Below are positions 9,157 to 18,177 of a DNA stretch of 64,000 nt, one piece after another; positions within the stretch are counted from its first letter, which is position 1; every line of letters starts with the position of its first letter. The DNA comes from Klebsiella quasivariicola (GTDB lineage Bacteria; Pseudomonadota; Gammaproteobacteria; Enterobacterales; Enterobacteriaceae), in assembly GCF_002269255.1 (NCBI RefSeq), contig NZ_CP022823.1, forward strand, positions 3,534,001 through 3,598,000, read 5' to 3'. A program made the translations under genes and the position numbers. A model generated the notes under the pieces. It saw only the letters and a list, made by a program, of their open reading frames with translations. It had not been told where the DNA came from and did no database searches.

Positions 9157-10080
9157 TTATTCACTAATGGCGTCGCGCCAGAGTTTATCGACCACCCGCT
9201 GAGCTAACAGCGCCTGTTCGCCTGCGGTTTCAGGAACCGTCTGATTTTGCACGCATTCGATAAAATGGCGCGCGCAGCCGACAAAGCCGCGCTGCTCAAG
9301 GGTGGTTTGCCAGCCGGCGACCGGGCGCTGAACCACGCCATGACCACACTCCTCCTGCCATTCGCGCATCTCGCTCACCGCATATAACCCGCCATCCGTA
9401 ACCGCCTGCACCCACTCACGCTGGCTGCCAGCGCGGCGATGCATACTGGTGGTGACCTGCAGCCTGGGTGAACTAAACTGGTGTTCGGCATAGAGCATTT
9501 CGCCCTGAGGGGTGATCTGCAACGCGCCACCGCGCAGGCGCGCCTGGCCGTCGGCCAGCCACAGCGCGGTATCCACTACGTGCAAATAGTCATCGAGCAA
9601 CGTAAAGCGCAAATCGTTGCCCACGCTATCACTCCGGTGCTTATCCATCCGCAGCGACGCCGCCTCGCCCAGCCGTCCCTTTAGCTCACGATAAAGCGGC
9701 GCAAAGCGGCGATTGAACCCGACCATCAGCGTCAGATGACGCCGCGCCGCCAGCTCGACCAGCGCCTCTGCCTCGCTTAGCTTGTCCGCCAGCGGTTTAT
9801 CGACACAAACATGAACTCCGGCATTCAGCAAGTGATTCACTACTTCATAATGTGAAGCCGTCGAAGTATGAACAAAAACCGCATCGCACTGCGCCGCCAG
9901 GGCATCCAGCGAATCGGCATACGGGATGCGCCAGGTTTCACAGACGCGCAGCGCCTTCTCTCTTCCCGGCGACCAGGCCGCCTGCAGCGTCCAGTTTTCC
10001 GCCGCCCCCAGCACCGGCAACCACGCTTTCTGCGCGATGCCGCCTAAGCCAACCACCCCGATGCGCAATTTGGTGCCCAC
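9157..10080 (-). CDS. mviM: Gfo/Idh/MocA-family oxidoreductase MviM (YceM)
   Basis: A 307-residue putative NAD(P)-dependent oxidoreductase. The Rossmann start RIGVVGLGGIAQKAWLP and the VCVDKPLADKLSEAEALV motif with the family EKP-type lysine (here DKP) identify the Gfo/Idh/MocA family; the physiological substrate is not known. The start is GTG at 10080, two bases after the yceH stop, with GGGAG as ribosome site inside the yceH end, so translation is probably coupled. Length equals the E. coli protein. Confidence 0.92.
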   Translation of the reverse strand: MGTKLRIGVVGLGGIAQKAWLPVLGAAENWTLQAAWSPGREKALRVCETWRIPYADSLDALAAQCDAVFVHTSTASHYEVVNHLLNAGVHVCVDKPLADKLSEAEALVELAARRHLTLMVGFNRRFAPLYRELKGRLGEAASLRMDKHRSDSVGNDLRFTLLDDYLHVVDTALWLADGQARLRGGALQITPQGEMLYAEHQFSSPRLQVTTSMHRRAGSQREWVQAVTDGGLYAVSEMREWQEECGHGVVQRPVAGWQTTLEQRGFVGCARHFIECVQNQTVPETAGEQALLAQRVVDKLWRDAISE

Positions 10081-10082
10081 AT

Positions 10083-10736
10083 TTAATCTCCCAGATGGTG
10101 TAACAGAGAGTCGAGGCGCGCTTTTAACTCCGCCACCTCACCTTCCAGTGCTTCAACCCGGGCACGCAGATCGTCATCACCTTCCAGCGGCGCGAGTGCT
10201 TCCACCGTGGTGATCAGCGTGTCCATATCATCGCAAAACAGATGCATATAACGGCTTTCCCGTTTCCCCGGTTCCCGTGGCAGGCGGGCAACAAAAGGAC
10301 CATCCTCGCGCGTCGCTAGCCCTTCCAGCACGCTTTCCACTTCCGCCATATCGCTGAACTCATGCATCCGCTGCGCGCGGCTACGGAGTTCACCCGGCGT
10401 CTGGGCGCCGCGCAGCAGTAGCGTCGTCACCACCGCTACTTCGCCGGCGCTGAGTTTCAGATCGCCAAATTCAGAGTTGCAAAAACGCTGCTCATACTTG
10501 GTCACTCGATTGCCGAATCCGCTTACCGTACGCAAATAGTGGCGCTTCACCAGGGTATCCAGCAGCGACTGGACCTCACCTTCGCTCAGGGACATCACCG
10601 GTTCGCGGTTGCTTTTCTGATTGCAGGCGGTGACCACAGCGTTCACCGACAGCGGATACTGTTCGGGCGTGGTGACCTGCTTTTCCAGCAAACAACCAAT
10701 GACGCGCGCTTCATGCGCGGTTAATTGATATTTCAT
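10083..10736 (-). CDS. yceH: DUF480 protein YceH
   Basis: A 217-residue cytoplasmic protein of the YceH/DUF480 family, made of two winged-helix-like repeats (MKYQLTAHEARVIGCLLEKQ at the start, then LLRGAQTPGELRSRA) and ending in a short coiled-coil (ARVEALEGEVAELKARLDSLLHHL). No biochemical function is established. It sits 9 bp after rimJ and 2 bp before mviM, an operon conserved with E. coli. Confidence 0.92.
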   Translation of the reverse strand: MKYQLTAHEARVIGCLLEKQVTTPEQYPLSVNAVVTACNQKSNREPVMSLSEGEVQSLLDTLVKRHYLRTVSGFGNRVTKYEQRFCNSEFGDLKLSAGEVAVVTTLLLRGAQTPGELRSRAQRMHEFSDMAEVESVLEGLATREDGPFVARLPREPGKRESRYMHLFCDDMDTLITTVEALAPLEGDDDLRARVEALEGEVAELKARLDSLLHHLGD

Positions 10737-10745
10737 CCTCTCTCC

Positions 10746-11330
10746 TTAGCGCCCTGCTGACCAGTCTGACGTCGTTAACGCCGTTAACACATGGTCACGC
10801 CACTGCCCGTCAATCAGCAGATAATCTTTGGCGTAACCCTCCTTTTCGAACCCCAAGCGCGCCAGCAGCGCGCCGCTGCGCTGATTATGCGGCATATAGT
10901 TGGCCATGATGCGATGAATATGCTGCGTGCGCTGCATATAGCGAATTGCCGTGGTCAGCGCTTCAAACATCAGCCCCTGCCCCTGCCACTTCTCGCCAAT
11001 GGAGTAGCCGAGATAGCAGGCATGAAATGACCCGCGCACCACGTTGGAGAAGTTCGCCACGCCGACGATCTCTTTTTCTTCTGGATCGAGCAGCGCGAAA
11101 TAGAATGCTGAACCCTGCTTATGGAATTCGGCAATCATTGACAGGCGCGCCTGCCATCCGGAAGGATAGCAGTGGCTGTCGTCACGTACCGGCTCCCACG
11201 GTTTTAAGAACGCTTTATTCTCGGCGTAATAATCGGCCAGACGCCAGGCGTCACGATCGTGAACCAGGCGCACCACCAGCCGGTCCGTCGTCAAACGCAC
11301 CTTCGGCACGTTACTGCGATAGCCAAACAT
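10746..11330 (-). CDS. rimJ: Ribosomal protein S5 alanine N-acetyltransferase RimJ
   Basis: RimJ acetylates the N-terminal alanine of ribosomal protein S5. The 194-residue GNAT protein starts MFGYRSNVPKVRLTTDRLVV and has the acetyl-CoA loop region GYSIGEKWQGQGLMFEAL. The longer open frame begins inside the divergent mdtH promoter; the chosen start matches the E. coli length exactly. First gene of the leftward cluster with yceH, mviM and murJ. Confidence 0.95.
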   Translation of the reverse strand: MFGYRSNVPKVRLTTDRLVVRLVHDRDAWRLADYYAENKAFLKPWEPVRDDSHCYPSGWQARLSMIAEFHKQGSAFYFALLDPEEKEIVGVANFSNVVRGSFHACYLGYSIGEKWQGQGLMFEALTTAIRYMQRTQHIHRIMANYMPHNQRSGALLARLGFEKEGYAKDYLLIDGQWRDHVLTALTTSDWSAGR

Positions 11331-11558
11331 TTCCTCTTCAGTCCCCCTGACTTGAATCTTGCTTTCATCACTATACCTGTCCTGCGCGGCGGTGTGAAAA
11401 CAGCAACATACCATTTTCTGCGCCATCTCCTCTTTTCGATGATTAGCCTCAATCGAACTTGCATTTTGATAAAAAAATATTGTCGCAAGGGCGCTGGGAA
11501 AAGCAGCAGATTGCCCGCAGAATATCTTCGCTTATCTCTCTTTTTCCCTGGAGGGGAA

Positions 11559-12767
11559 ATGTCCCGCGTCTCGCAGGCAAGGAGCCTGGGTAAATATTTC
11601 CTGTTAGTCGATAACATGCTGGTGGTGCTGGGCTTTTTTGTCGTCTTTCCGCTGATATCCATCCGCTTTGTCGATCAGATGGGCTGGGCGGCGCTGATGG
11701 TCGGCATTGCGCTCGGCCTGCGCCAGCTGGTGCAGCAGGGATTAGGTATCTTTGGCGGCGCCATCGCCGACCGCTTCGGCGCAAAACCGATGATCGTCAC
11801 TGGCATGTTGATGCGTGCTGGCGGCTTCGCGGCGATGGCCGTCGCGCATGAGCCGTGGGTGCTCTGGCTCTCCTGTATTTTGTCCGGGCTGGGCGGCACG
11901 TTGTTCGATCCGCCACGAGCCGCCCTGGTGGTCAAGCTGGTGCGCCCGCATCAGCGCGGTCGCTTTTTCTCCATTCTGATGATGCAGGATAGCGCCGGGG
12001 CAGTAATTGGCGCCCTGTTGGGCAGCTGGCTGCTGCAATATGATTTCCGTCTGGTGTGCAGCGCCGGCGCCGCGCTGTTTATCGCCTGCGCGGTGTTTAA
12101 TGCCTGGTATCTACCGGCATGGAAGCTGTCTACGGTGAAAACGCCGGTGCGGGAAGGGCTGGGGCGGGTGCTGCGGGACAAGCGCTTCGTCACCTATGTC
12201 CTGACGTTAACGGGTTATTATATGCTGGCGGTGCAGGTGATGCTGATGCTGCCGATCATGGTGAATGACATCGCCGGCTCGCCGACCGCCGTGAAGTGGA
12301 TGTACGCCATCGAAGCCACCATTTCACTCACCCTGCTCTATCCTATTGCCCGTTGGAGCGAAAAACGCTTCCGCCTTGAGCACCGGCTGATGGCCGGTCT
12401 GCTGGTGATGACCCTGGCCATGCTCCCCATCGGGATGACCAGCAGTTTACAGCAGCTGTTTACCCTGATTTGCCTGTTTTACATCGGCTCTATCATTGCC
12501 GAACCCGCCCGCGAGACGCTGGGCGCTTCGCTGGCGGACGCCCGGGCGCGTGGCAGCTATATGGGTTTCAGCCGTCTGGGGCTCGCCTTCGGCGGCGCGC
12601 TGGGTTACGCGGGCGGCGGCTGGCTGTTTGATGCCGGGAAAGCCGTCGGCCAGCCCGAACTGCCGTGGCTGATGCTCGGCGCCATCGGGGTTATCACCTT
12701 CCTGGCGCTATGGTGGCAATTCAGTCCGAAACGCTCTGCCTCCGGTATGCTGGAGCCGCGCACCTGA
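11559..12767 (+). CDS. mdtH: MFS multidrug transporter MdtH
   Basis: A 402-residue inner-membrane exporter of the MFS. The ATG at 11559 follows GGAGGGGAA and gives MSRVSQARSLGKYFLLVDNM, matching E. coli MdtH in start and length. The frame is open further upstream but overlaps rimJ on the other strand. E. coli MdtH raises resistance to quinolones when overproduced. In E. coli grxB lies next to it; here yceB follows after 113 bp and grxB is missing from the locus. Confidence 0.95.
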   Translation: MSRVSQARSLGKYFLLVDNMLVVLGFFVVFPLISIRFVDQMGWAALMVGIALGLRQLVQQGLGIFGGAIADRFGAKPMIVTGMLMRAGGFAAMAVAHEPWVLWLSCILSGLGGTLFDPPRAALVVKLVRPHQRGRFFSILMMQDSAGAVIGALLGSWLLQYDFRLVCSAGAALFIACAVFNAWYLPAWKLSTVKTPVREGLGRVLRDKRFVTYVLTLTGYYMLAVQVMLMLPIMVNDIAGSPTAVKWMYAIEATISLTLLYPIARWSEKRFRLEHRLMAGLLVMTLAMLPIGMTSSLQQLFTLICLFYIGSIIAEPARETLGASLADARARGSYMGFSRLGLAFGGALGYAGGGWLFDAGKAVGQPELPWLMLGAIGVITFLALWWQFSPKRSASGMLEPRT

Positions 12768-12880
12768 TGCGCGCGGCGGCGGTTTCTCCTGCTTTCAGCC
12801 TATTCTGCTGGCGCGATGGGTGCTGACAGGTCATGATGCTTTGTGTCAGGATGAAGGAAGGTATGAGCTTGAGGAACCCC

Positions 12881-13441
12881 ATGAAAAAGATATTGATCGC
12901 CGCCGCGCTAATTGTCAGCGGCCTGCTGAGCGGCTGTAATCAGCTGACCCAATACACGGTAAGCGAGCAGGAGATTAACCAGGCCCTGCAGAAGCGAAAC
13001 CATTTCGCCAAAGATATTGGTCTGAAAGGCGTTGCCGACGCCCATATCGAACTGCAGAACCTGACCAGCGCTATCGGGCGCGAGGAGCCGGGCAAAGTCA
13101 CCCTGAGCGGGATCGCCAACGTCGATCTTAACTCCCTGTTCGGCACGCAGAAAGCGACGATCGATCTGAAGCTCAAAGCGCTGCCAACCTTTGACCGAGA
13201 GAAAGGCGCCATCTTCCTGCAGGAAATGGAAGTGGTCGATGCCAAAGTGGCGCCGGAGAAACTGCAGTCGGTTATTCAGGCCCTGCTCCCCTACCTGAAT
13301 CAGTCTCTGCGCAGCTACTTCAGCCAGCAGCCGGCTTATGTCCTGCGTGAGGACGCCAGCACCGGCGAAGCGCTGGCGAAGAAATACGCCAAAGGTATAG
13401 AGGTGAAGCCAGGCGAGATTGTCATCCCCTTTACCAATTAA
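12881..13441 (+). CDS. yceB: DUF1439 lipoprotein YceB
   Basis: A 186-residue lipoprotein of the DUF1439 family. The signal peptide MKKILIAAALIVSGLLSGC ends in a lipobox (LSGC), so Cys19 would be lipidated. The body (VTLSGIANVDLNSLFG) is characteristic and the C-terminus GIEVKPGEIVIPFTN matches the E. coli protein. Three upstream in-frame ATGs exist, but this one gives the proper signal peptide. A function in the envelope is presumed; none is proven. Confidence 0.92.
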   Translation: MKKILIAAALIVSGLLSGCNQLTQYTVSEQEINQALQKRNHFAKDIGLKGVADAHIELQNLTSAIGREEPGKVTLSGIANVDLNSLFGTQKATIDLKLKALPTFDREKGAIFLQEMEVVDAKVAPEKLQSVIQALLPYLNQSLRSYFSQQPAYVLREDASTGEALAKKYAKGIEVKPGEIVIPFTN

Positions 13442-13445
13442 TCTC

Positions 13446-13473
13446 CAGGGCGCTACGGCGCCCTGAATTTTTT
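13446..13473 (+). terminator. Terminator of yceB
   Basis: Perfect 8-bp stem CAGGGCGC / GCGCCCTG closed by a UACG loop (UNCG class), followed by AATTTTTT. Confidence 0.9.
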
Positions 13474-13489
13474 ACGGAAATGAGTGCAA

Positions 13490-13505
13490 AGGAAAACGTT
13501 TACGC
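13490..13505 (+). promoter_or_regulatory. PurR operator upstream of pyrC
   Basis: AGGAAAACGTTTACGC fits the PurR palindrome (ACGCAAACGTTTTCGT type, centre AACGTT). E. coli pyrC is a known PurR target with a box in the same place, 62-77 bp before the start codon. Confidence 0.8.
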
Positions 13506-13566
13506 TTATCCTTAGTGCCCGGCAAAAAACAGCCCTGATGACTGAACCTATTAGCCGGAGCCTTCC

Positions 13567-14613
13567 ATGACAGCACAATCCCAGGTATTGAAAATCCGCC
13601 GCCCAGACGACTGGCATATCCATCTGCGCGATGACGATATGCTGAAAACCGTCGTGCCTTATACCTGTGAGTTTTATGGCCGGGCGATCGTGATGCCGAA
13701 TCTGGTGCCGCCTGTCACCACCGTCGCGGCGGCTATCGCTTACCGCCAGCGCATTATGGACGCCGTGCCGGCCGGGCATGATTTTACCCCGCTGATGACC
13801 TGCTATCTGACAGACTCCCTCGACCCAGCGGAGCTGGAACGCGGCTTTAACGAAGGGGTTTTCACCGCCGCCAAGCTCTACCCGGCCAATGCCACCACTA
13901 ACTCCAGCCACGGCGTCACCAGCACCGACGCCATTATGCCAGTGCTGGAGCGGATGGAAAAACTGGGGATGCCGTTGCTCGTTCACGGCGAAGTCACTCA
14001 CGCCGAGATTGATATTTTCGATCGTGAAGCGCGCTTTATTGAGACGGTGATGGAGCCCCTGCGCCAGCGCCTGCCCGGCCTGAAAGTGGTTTTTGAACAT
14101 ATCACCACCAAAGACGCCGCCGAGTACGTGCGTGACGGTAATGAACTGCTGGCTGCTACCATCACCCCGCAGCATCTGATGTTCAACCGCAACCATATGC
14201 TGGTGGGCGGCATTCGCCCTCACCTGTACTGTCTGCCGGTACTTAAACGCAATATTCATCAGCAGGCTCTGCGGGAGCTGGTCGCCAGCGGCTTCAGCCG
14301 CGCCTTCCTCGGCACCGACTCCGCACCGCACGCCCGCCACCGTAAGGAAGCCAGCTGTGGCTGCGCCGGCTGCTTTAACGCCCCGACCGCCCTCGGCAGC
14401 TACGCCACCGTGTTTGAAGAAATGAACGCTCTGCAGCACTTTGAGGCTTTCTGCTCGCTGAACGGCCCGCGCTTCTACGGTCTGCCGGTCAATGAGAGCT
14501 ACGTTGAACTGGTGCGTGAAGAGACGACCGTTGTGGACAGCATTGCCCTGCCTAATGACACCCTGGTGCCCTTCCTGGCGGGTGAAACCGTTCGCTGGAC
14601 CGTGAAGAAATAA
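13567..14613 (+). CDS. pyrC: Dihydroorotase
   Basis: PyrC closes carbamoyl-aspartate to dihydroorotate in de novo pyrimidine synthesis. The 348-residue class II enzyme has the metal-binding HxH (WHIHLRDD, residues 17 and 19), the lysine carbamylation site (AAKLYPANATT, near 103), the His ligands around VHGEVT and FEHITT, and the catalytic Asp in GTDSAPHARHRKE. Length equals E. coli. A PurR box lies upstream; in E. coli translation is also tuned by CTP/GTP through start-site switching. Confidence 0.97.
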   Translation: MTAQSQVLKIRRPDDWHIHLRDDDMLKTVVPYTCEFYGRAIVMPNLVPPVTTVAAAIAYRQRIMDAVPAGHDFTPLMTCYLTDSLDPAELERGFNEGVFTAAKLYPANATTNSSHGVTSTDAIMPVLERMEKLGMPLLVHGEVTHAEIDIFDREARFIETVMEPLRQRLPGLKVVFEHITTKDAAEYVRDGNELLAATITPQHLMFNRNHMLVGGIRPHLYCLPVLKRNIHQQALRELVASGFSRAFLGTDSAPHARHRKEASCGCAGCFNAPTALGSYATVFEEMNALQHFEAFCSLNGPRFYGLPVNESYVELVREETTVVDSIALPNDTLVPFLAGETVRWTVKK

Positions 14614-14646
14614 AAACGCAGCCCCCTGTTGTCAACGCTAACCGGA

Positions 14647-14666
14647 TACTGTATAAATAACCAGTA
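14647..14666 (+). promoter_or_regulatory. LexA (SOS) box of dinI
   Basis: TACTGTATAAATAACCAGTA keeps the CTG-N10-CAG core and AT-rich centre of the LexA operator. It lies 20 bp before the dinI start, so dinI should be SOS-induced as in E. coli. Confidence 0.93.
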
Positions 14667-14685
14667 TCGAACGCAGGGGGCAATT

Positions 14686-14937
14686 ATGCGCATTGAAGTG
14701 TCTATCGCCAAAACGACCGCCTTACCTAACGGCGCGCTGGAAGCGCTGAATAACGAACTCTCTCGCCGTATCGCCGAGCAATTCCCGGCCATCGATAGCC
14801 AGGTGAGCGTCCGCTACGCCAGCGGCAATCAGCTCTCGGTGTTTGGCGCCCTGAAAGAAGACAAAGACCGGATAAGCGAAATCCTGCAGGAAACATGGGA
14901 AAGCGCGGACGACTGGTTTGTCCACGATCTCTCCTGA
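14686..14937 (+). CDS. dinI: DNA damage-inducible protein DinI
   Basis: DinI binds RecA filaments and tunes SOS co-protease activity. The 83-residue product starts MRIEVSIAKTTALP and ends with the conserved acidic helix ISEILQETWESADDWF. The ATG at 14686 follows GCAGGGGG. It is two residues longer than E. coli DinI, with a differing C-terminus (VHDLS). The LexA box directly upstream supports the assignment. Confidence 0.95.
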   Translation: MRIEVSIAKTTALPNGALEALNNELSRRIAEQFPAIDSQVSVRYASGNQLSVFGALKEDKDRISEILQETWESADDWFVHDLS

Positions 14938-15239
14938 AGCATGGCGGGATCCAGTTACTCTGGTTTGCTCCCTCATTGTGCTTTTTTTGCCGGGTCGCCC
15001 CGGCTTTTTTTATCCCCTCTTCTGTTCAGAATAGTCCTGATTATTCTGCTCAATATCGACTAAAGTGGCCATTTTACGCGCTTATCTTGAGTAAAAAAGC
15101 GGCAAAAGAAGAAAATCATGCTGCCTTTCATTTAATTTCTCGAGTTTATTCTTGATCCCTGATATAATTAACTTGCTTCAAAAAATATGCATTAAACCTC
15201 GAGAATTGTTGTCTTTTAACATATGAATAAGGGGTTATG
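14938..15239. other. dinI-bssS intergenic region
   Basis: This 302-bp stretch holds the dinI terminator and then an AT-rich leader to bssS. Apart from the ribosome site of bssS (AAGGGG) I see no recognisable operator; a promoter for bssS is expected in the AT-rich part around 15140-15200. Confidence 0.5.
14989..15011 (+). terminator. Terminator of dinI
   Basis: Stem GCCGGG / CCCGGC, loop TCGC, followed by seven T residues, about 50 bp after the dinI stop. Confidence 0.9.
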
Positions 15240-15494
15240 ATGGAAAAAAATAATGAAGTCATTCAGACCCATCCCCTCGTTGGATGGGACATCAGCACCG
15301 TTGATAGCTACGATGCGCTGATGTTGCGCCTGCACTACCAGAACCCCACTCAAGAAAACAGTAATGATGCTGAGATCGGCCAGACGCTATGGCTAACGAC
15401 GGACGTCGCACGTCAGTTTATTTCAATCCTGGAAGCAGGTATTGCGAAGATTGAATCTGGCGAATACCAAGAAAACGAGTACCGCAGGCATTAA
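15240..15494 (+). CDS. bssS: Biofilm regulator BssS (YceP)
   Basis: An 84-residue small protein starting MEKNNEVIQTHPLVGWDIST and ending ESGEYQENEYRRH, nearly identical to E. coli BssS, which affects biofilm formation through indole/AI-2 signalling. The adjacent upstream ATG (15237) would add one Met; AAGGGG precedes both. It has its own terminator and stands alone. The biochemical role is not known. Confidence 0.93.
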   Translation: MEKNNEVIQTHPLVGWDISTVDSYDALMLRLHYQNPTQENSNDAEIGQTLWLTTDVARQFISILEAGIAKIESGEYQENEYRRH

Positions 15495-15528
15495 CGCGGC
15501 GCACGGAATGACTTAAATATAATCTTAA

Positions 15529-15556
15529 CAGGCACCTGCGGGTGCCTGAATTATTT
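15529..15556 (+). terminator. Terminator of bssS
   Basis: Stem CAGGCACC / GGTGCCTG with loop TGCG followed by AATTATTTT. Confidence 0.8.
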
Positions 15557-15620
15557 TCGGGCTTGTATAAGCGCAGGGAGTTAATTACCCTGCTAACAAG
15601 GCAATTACCCGGAACTCACC

Positions 15621-16739
15621 ATGCAATACGATCTTATTATTATCGGCAGTGGCTCTGTCGGTGCTGCTGCGGGCTATTATGCGCGTCGTGCCGGACTCAA
15701 TGTTTTGATGACCGATGCCCATCAACCGCCACATCAGGAAGGCAGCCATCACGGTAGCAGCCGTCTTATCCGTCACGCCTATGGAGAAGGTGAAAAATAT
15801 GTTCCGCTGGTGCTGCGTGCCCAGCAGCTATGGGATGAACTGGCTGAGATCAGTGGCGAACCTGTTTTCGAACGTACCGGCGTCATTAACCTTGGCCCTG
15901 CCAGTTCCGCTTTCCTCGCCAACGTCGCCGCCAGTGCCCGAGCTTTCCAGCTTGAGGTAGAAGAGCTGGATGCGCAGGCCGTGATGCAGCGCTGGCCGGA
16001 GATACGCCTTCCCGATGACTATCGGGCAATTTTCGAACCCGCATCAGGCGTACTGCGCAGCGAACTGGCTGTCGAAACCTGGATCCGTCTGGCTCGGGAA
16101 GCCGGTTGCGCGCAGTTGTTCAACTGTCCAGTCTCAGCCATTCATCACCATGAGGACGGCATCACCATTGATACCCTCGACGGTGAATATCATGGTAAAA
16201 AACTGCTGATCAGCGCCGGCACCTGGGTCACCCGCCTGCTTCCGGACCTGCCCATCCAGCCGGTACGCAAGGTCTTCGCCTGGTACCAGGCCGATGGCCG
16301 TTACAGCAGCAAGAATCATTTCCCGGCATTTACCGGCGAGCTGCCCAACGGCGATCAATATTACGGTTTCCCGGCGGAAGATAACGAGCTGAAGATCGGT
16401 AAGCATAATGGCGGGCAGCCTGTCTCCACGCCGCAGGAGCGGGTGGCGTTTGGCGCCGTCGCCAGCGATGGTTCCGAATCCTTTCCGTTTTTGCGTAACG
16501 TCCTGCCGGGCATCGGCGGCTGCCTACACGGCGCCTCCTGTACCTACGACAATACCGTCGATGAGGACTTTATCATCGATACGCTCCCCGGCAGACCTGA
16601 CACACTGCTAATCACCGGACTGAGCGGTCACGGCTTTAAGTTTGCGCCGGTGCTGGGGGAAATTGCCAGTCAGTTTGCCCAGGGACAGGCGTCGACCTTT
16701 AACCTGGCGCCTTTCTCGCTGGCGCGCTTTAGCGCATAA
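15621..16739 (+). CDS. solA: N-methyl-L-tryptophan oxidase SolA
   Basis: A 372-residue monomeric sarcosine-oxidase-type flavoenzyme that oxidises N-methyl amino acids with release of formaldehyde and peroxide. The FAD-binding start is YDLIIIGSGSVGAAAGYYA; the Cys in GASCTYDNTVDEDFIID is the site of covalent flavin attachment in the family. The TGLSGHGFKFAPVLGE stretch near the C-terminus is diagnostic. Length matches E. coli SolA (372). The physiological substrate remains uncertain. Confidence 0.94.
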   Translation: MQYDLIIIGSGSVGAAAGYYARRAGLNVLMTDAHQPPHQEGSHHGSSRLIRHAYGEGEKYVPLVLRAQQLWDELAEISGEPVFERTGVINLGPASSAFLANVAASARAFQLEVEELDAQAVMQRWPEIRLPDDYRAIFEPASGVLRSELAVETWIRLAREAGCAQLFNCPVSAIHHHEDGITIDTLDGEYHGKKLLISAGTWVTRLLPDLPIQPVRKVFAWYQADGRYSSKNHFPAFTGELPNGDQYYGFPAEDNELKIGKHNGGQPVSTPQERVAFGAVASDGSESFPFLRNVLPGIGGCLHGASCTYDNTVDEDFIIDTLPGRPDTLLITGLSGHGFKFAPVLGEIASQFAQGQASTFNLAPFSLARFSA

Positions 16740-16764
16740 TGGAATGCGGCACACTTGCCGCCGG

Positions 16765-16791
16765 GAAAAAACGGCCTCTGTCGAGGCCGTT
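16765..16791 (-). terminator. Probable terminator of trhO, placed beyond yceO
   Basis: The stem AACGGCCTC / GAGGCCGTT is followed on the minus strand by TTTTTT. No T-run follows on the plus strand, so it fits the leftward trhO message better than solA. It means trhO mRNA would run antisense through all of yceO. Confidence 0.65.
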
Positions 16792-16808
16792 AGTCATTGA
16801 GAAAGGTT

Positions 16809-16922
16809 ATGCGTCGCCTGTTTAATATGCTGGTCAACAACGTGCGCGAGCACTTTATGATCTACCTTGCGCTCTGGCTGCTGCTGGCGATCATCGATCT
16901 CGTCTGGTTATGGTTTTTCTGA
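16809..16922 (+). CDS. yceO: Small membrane protein YceO
   Basis: A 37-codon gene (MRRLFNMLVNNVREHF, then a single hydrophobic helix rich in Leu/Ile/Trp). GAGAAAGG precedes the ATG by a few bases. Position between solA and trhO and the sequence agree with E. coli YceO, a hypothetical small membrane protein. Its last 15 bp overlap the 3' end of trhO on the opposite strand. Function unknown. Confidence 0.75.
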   Translation: MRRLFNMLVNNVREHFMIYLALWLLLAIIDLVWLWFF

Positions 16923-17972
16923 CGGCTCCGGCTCGGGGATCCCGAGTTTGGTGTTCAGTCGGCCACGCGATTTGTTAAAGATTTTATTGCCGTTTTCGCG
17001 TCCGGCGCGCAGCTGGCGCTGCTCCTCTTCCGGCAGCTTATGCTCTTCCATACAGGCTTCACTACAGCAGCCGGCAAACTTCTCAGCGCAGCTCGGGCAC
17101 TGAATAAACAGCAGATGGCAGCCATCATTCAGACAATTGGTATGGGTGTCGCAGGGCGCGCCACATTGATGACAATGCGCGATGACGTCATCGGAGATCC
17201 GCTCGCCCATCCGCTCATCAAAGACAAAGTTTTTGCCAATGAAACGGACCGGCAGCCCTTGTTCACGGGCGCGGCGGGCGTACTCAATGATGCCACCCTC
17301 GATGTGCCAGACCTTATTGAAACCATTGTGCTTCATCCAGGCGCTGGCTTTTTCACAGCGAATTCCGCCGGTGCAATACATGACAATTTTCTTGTCTTTA
17401 TGGTCCTGCATCATGTCAACAGCTTTCGGCAGCTGGTCGCGGAAGGTGTCTGCCGGGATCTCCAGCGCGTTTTCGAAATGACCCACCTCATATTCATAGT
17501 GGTTGCGCATGTCGATAAACACCGCGTCCGGATCGTCAAGCATCGCGTTGACTTCAGCCGCCTTCAGATATTCCCCCACATTGGAGGCGTCGAAGGACGG
17601 ATCGTCGATGCCATCAGCGACGATGCGGTCACGCACTTTCAGGCGCAGTACCCAGAAAGATTTCCCATCGTCCTCCAGGGCGATATTGAAACGCAGCCCC
17701 GCCAGCGCCGGGTCGAAGCCATAGAGAAATTCACGTAACGCTTCAACGTTGCTTTCCGGCACGCTAATCTGGGCGTTAATACCTTCCCGAGCCAGATAAA
17801 TACGGCCAAAAACCTTCAACTGCGTTAAGCCAATCCACAGGGCATCGCGGGTCGCCTGCGGGTCGACGATGGTGAAATATTTATAGAACGAGATCGTCGT
17901 GCGCGGCTCGGTCTCAGCCAGCATTTGCGCCTTTAACGTCTCATTTGAAATGCGGTTGTGTAACACTGGCAT
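16908..17972 (-). CDS. trhO: tRNA uridine(34) hydroxylase TrhO (YceA)
   Basis: TrhO uses O2 to form 5-hydroxyuridine at tRNA position 34. The 354-residue product starts MPVLHNRISNETLKAQML and has an N-terminal UPF0176 domain, a rhodanese domain with the catalytic-loop Cys in MYCTGGIRCEKASAW, and a C-terminal Cys-rich region (CHQCGAPC, CPSCAEKFAGCC). The ATG at 17972 follows AGCAGG. The C-terminus is a few residues longer than in E. coli. In E. coli yceI and yceJ lie in this neighbourhood; they are missing here. Confidence 0.95.
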   Translation of the reverse strand: MPVLHNRISNETLKAQMLAETEPRTTISFYKYFTIVDPQATRDALWIGLTQLKVFGRIYLAREGINAQISVPESNVEALREFLYGFDPALAGLRFNIALEDDGKSFWVLRLKVRDRIVADGIDDPSFDASNVGEYLKAAEVNAMLDDPDAVFIDMRNHYEYEVGHFENALEIPADTFRDQLPKAVDMMQDHKDKKIVMYCTGGIRCEKASAWMKHNGFNKVWHIEGGIIEYARRAREQGLPVRFIGKNFVFDERMGERISDDVIAHCHQCGAPCDTHTNCLNDGCHLLFIQCPSCAEKFAGCCSEACMEEHKLPEEEQRQLRAGRENGNKIFNKSRGRLNTKLGIPEPEPSEKP

Positions 17973-18177
17973 GGTGTACCTGCTCGACATAGAAATGAGG
18001 AAATAAACGGCGGGCATGATATAGCAAAGCCAATTAATTTACATCCCTACATTTTACGCTACATTTCTCTCACTCGGCTGCGCCTCACTTAACAAAACCG
18101 ATGCCCGCTCAGCGCCTTTGGCTGGGCGGTAAAAAAATGCGATAATATAAGACGTTGCTCACTGATACGGGTATGAA

